A DNA stretch of 10,756 bases. Source: Deltaproteobacteria bacterium. Lineage in GTDB: Bacteria; Myxococcota_A; UBA9042; DTJE01. The notes under the pieces were generated by a model. That model had not been told where the DNA came from and did not search any database. It was given only the letters and a program-made list of their open reading frames with translations. The stretch spans positions 1 through 10,756 of the forward strand of contig JAADHL010000013.1 in the NCBI GenBank assembly GCA_013151875.1, given 5' to 3'. The position numbers and the translations under genes were made by a program. How positions within the stretch are numbered: the first letter of the stretch is position 1; every line of letters begins with the position of its first letter. Of the stretch, positions 6,411-10,756 are shown one piece after another.

Positions 6411-6994
6411 GAAGCGCCGACGTAAACAGGGAAACCAGCGAGACGTCCATCCGGATTGAACTGGGCCTGGACGGCGCCGGTAGATCGGAAGTCGCCACAG
6501 GAATAGGATTTTTCGATCACATGCTGCAAGCCTTTGCAAAGCATGGCCTGTTCGACCTGAAGGTAGAGGCCCGAGGCGACCTGCACGTGGACCAGCACCA
6601 CCTGCTGGAGGACACCGGAATCGTTCTCGGCGAGGCGTTTTCCCAGGCCCTGGGAGGGCGCGCGGGTATCGCCAGGGCGGGATTCTTCGTGTTTCCGATG
6701 GATGAGGCGGTGGCCTTTGTGACGGTGGACGTGTGCGGCAGGTCCCTTCTGCACTTCGAGGCGGACTTCACGAACCGCACGGTCGGCGACCTGGAGGTTG
6801 CCCTGCTGCGCGAGTTCTTCTTTGGATTCTCTCAGGGCCTGAAATGCGTTGTGCACGTGACCATGCCCTATGGGGAAAACGACCATCACAAGGCCGAGGC
6901 GATCTTCAAGGCCTTCGGCAAGGCGATGAAGACCGCGGTTACGGTCGACAAGAGGGCCGCGGGGGAGATTCCCAGCACAAAGGGGACATTGTAG
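6407..6994 (+). CDS. hisB: Imidazoleglycerol-phosphate dehydratase (HisB), monofunctional
   Basis: This enzyme dehydrates imidazole-glycerol phosphate to imidazole-acetol phosphate, step 6. The 195-residue length is that of the monofunctional enzyme, without the phosphatase domain of enterobacterial HisB. Visible motifs are TGIGFFDHML, the metal-binding DQHHLLEDTGI (Asp62, His64, His65, Glu68) and its internal repeat NDHHKAEAIFK (His160, His161, Glu164). The C-terminus IPSTKGTL is the family's usual end, so the gene is intact to its TAG. The start ATG overlaps the hisC-HAD stop as ATGA, with no strong Shine-Dalgarno, which suggests translational coupling. The last codons contain A AAG GGG (6979-6985) in slippery-heptamer phase, directly before the hisH frame. 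Confidence 0.95.
   Translation: MRSADVNRETSETSIRIELGLDGAGRSEVATGIGFFDHMLQAFAKHGLFDLKVEARGDLHVDQHHLLEDTGIVLGEAFSQALGGRAGIARAGFFVFPMDEAVAFVTVDVCGRSLLHFEADFTNRTVGDLEVALLREFFFGFSQGLKCVVHVTMPYGENDHHKAEAIFKAFGKAMKTAVTVDKRAAGEIPSTKGTL
6979..6985 (+). promoter_or_regulatory. Candidate -1 frameshift heptamer A AAG GGG at the hisB/hisH junction
   Basis: In the hisB frame the heptamer reads A AAG GGG, which fits X XXY YYZ. Slipping back one base gives AAA GGG GAC ATT GTA GCC, which joins the open hisH frame before the hisB TAG (6992-6994). A purine-rich GGGGGAG (6961-6967) lies 11 nt upstream, close to the spacing of the stimulatory Shine-Dalgarno in E. coli dnaX. No strong downstream structure was seen. 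Lys-Gly here is conserved in HisB proteins in general, which weakens the case. Confidence 0.3.
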
Positions 6995-7593
6995 CCATCG
7001 GTAATCACGTCTCAGTAACTGTCCTGGACTACGGCGCAGGCAACGTCGGGTCCATGGCGCGCGCCCTGGACGCTGTCGGGGCGACGCCTTCCGTTGTCCG
7101 CAGCGCGGATGATTCCTCCAGCGCGAGCCGTCTGGTGTTGCCGGGCGTGGGCCGTTTCGGGGAGGTCATGAGGGCCCTTCACGAACGGGGATTTGATGCC
7201 ATGATCAGGGATCATGTGGCCGCAGGACGACCTTTTCTGGGTGTGTGCGTAGGCCTTCAGGTCCTGTTCGACGGCAGCGATGAAGACCCTGCCGAGGTCG
7301 GCATGGGCCTGGTTGCCGGGCGGGTGGTTCGGTTCGACGCGCCGAAGGTGCCCCAGGTTGGCTTCAATCTGGTTGAGCCGGTCGGCAAGGGCGTGATCGA
7401 CAAGTCGTACTATTATTTCGTGAATTCCTATCACGTGGTCCCGGAAGAACGTGGGGTCGTTGCCGCCGAGTCCGACTACCACGGCGTTTTTACGGCCGCG
7501 ATCTCCGTGGGTTCCATGCTGGCGCTGCAGTTCCATCCTGAAAAGTCCGGGTCGGTCGGTCTGGCCCTGCTCCGGAGGTGGCTTGCGTGCTGA
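6988..7593 (+). CDS. hisH: Imidazole glycerol phosphate synthase, glutaminase subunit (HisH), start codon unusual
   Basis: HisH hydrolyses glutamine and passes ammonia to HisF, step 5. Class I amidotransferase motifs are clear: VTVLDYGAGN at the N-terminus, LPGVGRFG (oxyanion loop), GVCVGLQ with nucleophile Cys (codon 7246) and FHPEKS with catalytic His and Glu (7534, 7540). The start is uncertain. The needed N-terminal strand is coded from about 7012, and no in-frame ATG, GTG or TTG occurs between 6844 and there. The first later ATG (7051 region) would remove the strand. I give the ATT at 6988, with AAAGGGG just upstream, as a working start (201 residues); ATC at 6997 or a -1 frameshift from hisB are alternatives. 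The family motif PHMGWN reads PQVGFN here. The 3' end overlaps hisF by 7 nt. Confidence 0.85.
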   Translation: MVAIGNHVSVTVLDYGAGNVGSMARALDAVGATPSVVRSADDSSSASRLVLPGVGRFGEVMRALHERGFDAMIRDHVAAGRPFLGVCVGLQVLFDGSDEDPAEVGMGLVAGRVVRFDAPKVPQVGFNLVEPVGKGVIDKSYYYFVNSYHVVPEERGVVAAESDYHGVFTAAISVGSMLALQFHPEKSGSVGLALLRRWLAC

Positions 7594-8354
7594 CCAGACG
7601 CATAATTCCATGCCTCGACGTCAAGGGCGGGCGGGTGGTCAAGGGTACGCAGTTCGTTGACCTGCGCGATGCGGGAAACCCGGTGGAACTGGCGAAGCGC
7701 TACTATCGGGAAGGGGCTGACGAGGTCTTTTTTCTGGACATAACCGCCAGCTTCGAGGCCCGCGAGATAACCCTTGAGGTGGTTCGGGCGGTGGCTGCCG
7801 AGGTGTTCGTTCCGTTGGGAGTCGGGGGCGGCCTCGACACCGTGGAGGACATGGCGGCGGTCCTGCGCGCGGGCGCCGAAAAGGTGTCGGTCAACACCGC
7901 CGCGGTCAGGGACCCTGGTTTGATCACCAGGGCGGCAAGGGCCTTCGGCTCGCAGGCCGTGGTAGTGGCCATCGATGCCCGACGCCGGGTACATGGCTCG
8001 GTCGGGGGCTGGGAGGTGTACACTCATGGGGGTCGGACCCCTTCAGGGCTGGATGCGGTCGAATGGGCCCATGACGTCGTGGAGGCCGGGGCCGGAGAAC
8101 TGCTGCTGACCTCGATGGACCAGGATGGGGCAAAGACCGGCTATGACCTCGACCTGTGCGCGGCGGTGGCCGAGGCCGTGCCCGTACCGGTAATAGCATC
8201 CGGGGGCGCGGGTACACTGGAGGACGTGCGCATGGCGCTGACCGCTGGAAAGGCGGATGCGGCCCTGGCTGCTTCGATCTTTCATTTCGGCGAGTATTCG
8301 GTGGGCGACGTCAAGGAATACCTAGCTGAAAAAGGCGTTCCAGTCAGGATTTAA
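7587..8354 (+). CDS. hisF: Imidazole glycerol phosphate synthase, cyclase subunit (HisF)
   Basis: HisF uses ammonia from HisH to turn PRFAR into imidazole-glycerol phosphate and AICAR, step 5. The GTG at 7587 is preferred over the GTG at 7578 because GGAGG (7574-7578) is 8 nt upstream, and the resulting start MLTRRIIPCLDVKGGRVVKG matches the family. The TIM barrel is 255 residues, a normal length. With this start the catalytic aspartates fall at Asp11 (CLDVK) and Asp130 (VVAIDAR), the same numbers as in Thermotoga HisF, which supports the choice. VGGGLDTVEDM and VIASGGAGTLEDV are the two phosphate-binding loops. The end, EKGVPVRI, is also typical. It overlaps hisH by 7 nt, as expected for co-translated partner subunits. 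Confidence 0.95.
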   Translation: MLTRRIIPCLDVKGGRVVKGTQFVDLRDAGNPVELAKRYYREGADEVFFLDITASFEAREITLEVVRAVAAEVFVPLGVGGGLDTVEDMAAVLRAGAEKVSVNTAAVRDPGLITRAARAFGSQAVVVAIDARRRVHGSVGGWEVYTHGGRTPSGLDAVEWAHDVVEAGAGELLLTSMDQDGAKTGYDLDLCAAVAEAVPVPVIASGGAGTLEDVRMALTAGKADAALAASIFHFGEYSVGDVKEYLAEKGVPVRI

Positions 8355-8361
8355 CGGGTTG

Positions 8362-8367
8362 GGAGGA
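8362..8367 (+). promoter_or_regulatory. Strong ribosome binding site for hisA-hisIE
   Basis: GGAGGA ends 8 nt before the ATG at 8376. It lies in the only true gap inside the operon (21 nt between hisF and hisA). This is the clearest Shine-Dalgarno of the operon and fixes the start of the fusion gene. Confidence 0.7.
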
Positions 8368-8375
8368 ACTGACAG

Positions 8376-9599
8376 ATGCTGGTCCCTAGCATAGACCTGA
8401 TGGATGGGAAGGCCGTCCAACTTAAACACGGCAGGGAAAAGGTCCTGGAAAGAACGGACGTGATCGAACTGGCCGAGAGGTTCGGGCGCGTGGGCGAGAT
8501 CGCGGTGGTTGACCTTGACGCTGCCATGGGCAAGGGCGACAACGAGGCCCTGATCCGCGAGATCGTCAAGCACGCCGCCTGCCGCGTAGGCGGCGGCATC
8601 CGTACCGAGGACCATGCAAGGCGTCTGCTTAGGGCCGGCGCGCATCGTGTGATCATCGGCACCGCGGCTTCACGTGACCTTCTTTCCCGGCTTCCTCGCC
8701 ATCGCGTCATCGTGGCGCTTGACTCCATCGAGGGAGACGTGGTCACGAAGGGCTGGACTACGCGGACGGGCAAGACTCCGGTGGAACAGATGCAGATCCT
8801 GGCCCCTTATGCCTCCGGCTTCCTGTGCACCTTCGTAGAGACCGAGGGGACCATGCGCGGCATTTCCATGGAACGCGTCCGGGAACTGCGCGCTGCCACG
8901 GGTCTGTCCCTGACGGTCGCGGGTGGAGTGAAGGACCTCGATGAAGTCGTTGCACTGGACCGGGAAGGCGTGGACGTGCAGGTTGGAATGGCAATCTATA
9001 CCGGCGCCATGGACGTGTCCGACGCCTTTGTGGCGTGCATGGATTTTTCGAAGGGCCTTGTACCCACGGTGGCCCAGGACCCCAACGGTCAGGTGCTCAT
9101 GCTCGCGTATTCCAGCGCGGAATCTCTGAAGCAGGCGATAGATACCGGCCGGGCGACCTACTACTCGCGCTCGCGAGACTCCATATGGGTCAAGGGCGAA
9201 ACCTCGGGCAACACGCAAAGACTGGCCCGCGTTCTGACGGATTGCGACCGGGACGCGCTGGTGTTCGTGGTGGAACAAAAGGGGGTCGCCTGCCACAAGG
9301 GTACATACACGTGTTTCGGGGGCGGAGGCAAGCGCTTTAACCTGGGAACCCTTTTCGATGTGATAACCAAACGCCGCGAGGACCCGCAACCAGGGTCATA
9401 TACCTCCTTCCTGTTCGAAAAGGACGACCGTATACCTCGTAAGCTCAATGAGGAGGTTTACGAACTGCTGACCGCCGAGTCTCACGACGACGTGGTGTGG
9501 GAGGCGGCCGACGTCATGTATTTCCTGCTGACGTACGCCGCAAAGAGGGGCGTGGACCTGGACGAGATCATCGCGGAACTCAGGGGCAGGGAGAGATGA
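8376..9599 (+). CDS. hisA: Trifunctional HisA-HisI-HisE fusion
   Basis: The 407-residue protein carries steps 4, 3 and 2 in that order. HisA (about 1-222) is a TIM barrel: VPSIDLMDGKAVQL (Asp7), RVGGGIRT, VIVALDS (Asp116), VAGGV. The motif expected as DGT in bacterial HisA reads EGT (Glu157). HisI (about 224-317) follows with virtually no linker and has VLMLAYSS, YYSRSR, WVKGETSG and the Zn-ligand set Cys290, Cys306, Cys313 with family spacing. HisE (about 325-404) has GSYTSFLF, KLNEEVYELL (Glu359, Glu360, Glu363) and WEAADVMYFLL (Glu376, Asp379), the acidic Mg2+ site. Together they turn phosphoribosyl-ATP into PRFAR in the cytoplasm. HisIE fusions are common; the added N-terminal HisA is unusual. 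HisI and HisE text resembles fungal His4. The stop overlaps the hisD start as ATGA. Confidence 0.93.
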   Translation: MLVPSIDLMDGKAVQLKHGREKVLERTDVIELAERFGRVGEIAVVDLDAAMGKGDNEALIREIVKHAACRVGGGIRTEDHARRLLRAGAHRVIIGTAASRDLLSRLPRHRVIVALDSIEGDVVTKGWTTRTGKTPVEQMQILAPYASGFLCTFVETEGTMRGISMERVRELRAATGLSLTVAGGVKDLDEVVALDREGVDVQVGMAIYTGAMDVSDAFVACMDFSKGLVPTVAQDPNGQVLMLAYSSAESLKQAIDTGRATYYSRSRDSIWVKGETSGNTQRLARVLTDCDRDALVFVVEQKGVACHKGTYTCFGGGGKRFNLGTLFDVITKRREDPQPGSYTSFLFEKDDRIPRKLNEEVYELLTAESHDDVVWEAADVMYFLLTYAAKRGVDLDEIIAELRGRER

Positions 9600-10756
9600 A
9601 ACGGGTGCGTTACGCGGACCTGGGCCGGCTGGACCTTGCGCCGGCCGTGCTCGATCCGGGGGTGCGCGCGGCGGTGCGCGAGATCTTTGACGCGGTGGTC
9701 GCCGGTGGCGACGAGGCCGTGCGCGAACATGCGCGGGAACTGGACGGCCTGGACGTCGATGAGCCCCTGGAAGTGGGGATCGATGAACGTCATCAGGCCG
9801 TCGCCGGCCTGCCTGATGACCTGAGGGAGGCCCTGGACCTGTCGATCGACCGGGTGCGCGAGGCGGCCGTACGTCATCTGGACCACATTGGGCGTTTCAA
9901 CTATTCCGTGGGCGATTCCGATGTCGAGGTCCGACCGATTCCGATTCAGAGGGTGGGGGCGTACGTCCCGGGAGGGCGCTATCCCCTGCCTTCCACGGCG
10001 GTCATGACCGTGGTGCCGGCGCGTGCGGCAGGTGTCGAGGAAATAGTCGTGTGCAGCCCGCGCATCCACCCACACACCGTGGCCGCGGCCCACCTGTCCG
10101 GCGCGGATCGGGTGTTCCGAGTGGGAGGGGCGCAGGCCATCGCCGCAATGGCGGCAGGCACGAAAACCATCCCGCGGGTCGACATGATAGTGGGGCCTGG
10201 AAACAGCTATGTGCAGGCGGCCAAGGCAATGGCGTTCGGCCGTGTCGGGATCGACATGATAGCCGGTCCCACCGAGGTCATGATAGTGGCGGACGGTACG
10301 GCTGAACCGGAGCTGTTGGCCGCGGACCTCCTGGCCCAGGCCGAGCATGACGTTGAGGCGATTCCTGTTCTGGTAACGACGGACACGGCCATGGCGGATG
10401 CCGTGATCGCGGAAGTCGAGCGGCAGGTCGCTTTCCTGAATACAGGTGAAGTGGCGCGGTCGGCGCTGGATCGAAACGGCCTCGTGGTGGAAGTGGATGA
10501 CTTGGAGCAGGCAGCTTTGGTGGTGGATCGCAAGGCGCCCGAACACCTGGAAGTCGTGCTGGCGGACCCTGACGCCTTCATCGACCGCTGTCGCAATTAT
10601 GGGTGCGCCTTCATAGGGCCGCATACCTTCGAGGTCCTGGGCGACTATGTGCTGGGCACCAATCACGTGCTGCCCACCGGGGGTGCGGGGCGGTACACCG
10701 CGGGCCTTTCGGTCCTGTCTTTCCTGCGTTTTCCTTCGGTGATCCGTACTGGTCCC
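9596..10756 (+). CDS. hisD: Histidinol dehydrogenase (HisD), 3' end outside the window
   Basis: The ATG at 9596 overlaps the previous stop (ATGA), with AGGGAG just upstream. The frame stays open for 387 codons to the window edge; about 40 residues of a roughly 430-residue enzyme are missing. HisD oxidises histidinol to histidine in two NAD+-dependent steps, 9 and 10. Visible motifs are VGAYVPGG, FRVGGAQAIAAMA, IVGPGNSYVQAAK, IDMIAGPTEVMIVAD, LLAQAEHD (Zn ligands Gln248 and His251), APEHLE (Glu316 and His317, catalytic acid/base pair) and GDYVLGTNHVLPT (Asp350, Zn ligand). The fourth Zn ligand, a C-terminal His, lies off the window. The N-terminus is about 20 residues shorter than the E. coli enzyme before the first shared block, which is common in short bacterial forms. 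Confidence 0.95.
   Translation, partial: MKRVRYADLGRLDLAPAVLDPGVRAAVREIFDAVVAGGDEAVREHARELDGLDVDEPLEVGIDERHQAVAGLPDDLREALDLSIDRVREAAVRHLDHIGRFNYSVGDSDVEVRPIPIQRVGAYVPGGRYPLPSTAVMTVVPARAAGVEEIVVCSPRIHPHTVAAAHLSGADRVFRVGGAQAIAAMAAGTKTIPRVDMIVGPGNSYVQAAKAMAFGRVGIDMIAGPTEVMIVADGTAEPELLAADLLAQAEHDVEAIPVLVTTDTAMADAVIAEVERQVAFLNTGEVARSALDRNGLVVEVDDLEQAALVVDRKAPEHLEVVLADPDAFIDRCRNYGCAFIGPHTFEVLGDYVLGTNHVLPTGGAGRYTAGLSVLSFLRFPSVIRTGP

Noticed and set aside
6733..7593. hisH starting at GTG 6733 or ATG 6844, inside hisB
   Set aside because: This would add 48-85 residues of unrelated Arg/Gly-rich sequence ahead of the HisH N-terminal strand and overlap hisB by at least 150 nt. No HisH has such an extension, although it cannot be wholly excluded.
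9482..10666. A 394-codon minus-strand open frame opposite hisD
   Set aside because: It is a shadow of hisD, which has all family motifs on the plus strand; the antisense product is low-complexity and His/Arg-rich.

Overview
The window is about 10.8 kb of GC-rich bacterial chromosome, densely coding and with short gene junctions. It holds the end of a sulfatase gene, a three-gene minus-strand operon, and a seven-gene plus-strand histidine operon that runs off the right edge. The eight-module Cys-rich lipoprotein with CDDGDPCT-type repeats resembles proteins common in Myxococcota, Bradymonadota and related former Deltaproteobacteria. That placement is an inference from protein style, not a phylogeny. 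No tRNA, rRNA, insertion sequence, CRISPR array or phage gene was seen.

Left part (1-3562). The C-terminal two thirds of an alkaline-phosphatase-superfamily sulfatase reads rightward to 892. It converges with a minus-strand operon, and a small GC-rich hairpin lies between them. The minus-strand operon runs from a secreted Cys-rich lipoprotein (3562 to 2156), through a four-helix membrane protein of unknown function whose start overlaps the lipoprotein stop (ATGA), to a ThiD-type hydroxymethylpyrimidine (phosphate) kinase.

Middle (3563-3792). A divergent intergenic region carries a good sigma70-like promoter for the his operon (TCGACA, 17 bp, TATCAT). The transcript would begin almost exactly at a perfect 7-bp stem-loop containing a cUUCGg tetraloop, just upstream of the hisG ribosome binding site.

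Right part (3793-10756). The operon is hisG, hisC::HAD, hisB, hisH, hisF, hisA::hisI::hisE, hisD, with overlaps or gaps of at most 21 nt. Seven genes supply all ten steps from PRPP and ATP to histidine if the HAD domain fused to HisC is the histidinol-phosphate phosphatase: HisG (1), HisE (2), HisI (3), HisA (4), HisH-HisF (5), HisB (6), HisC (7), HAD (8), HisD (9-10).

Four points stand out. First, HisC is fused to a complete HAD phosphatase, so steps 7 and 8 sit in one protein. Second, HisA-HisI-HisE form one trifunctional protein covering steps 2-4; its HisIE part reads like fungal His4, and hisD follows directly, giving a bacterial gene order colinear with the fungal HIS4 fusion. Third, the HisA domain has Glu where bacterial HisA has the catalytic Asp of the DGT motif. 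Fourth, hisH has no ATG, GTG or TTG at the needed position, but a slippery A AAG GGG with an upstream purine-rich Shine-Dalgarno-like stretch sits at the end of hisB in the right phase for a -1 frameshift into hisH. An AUU or AUC start is the main alternative.
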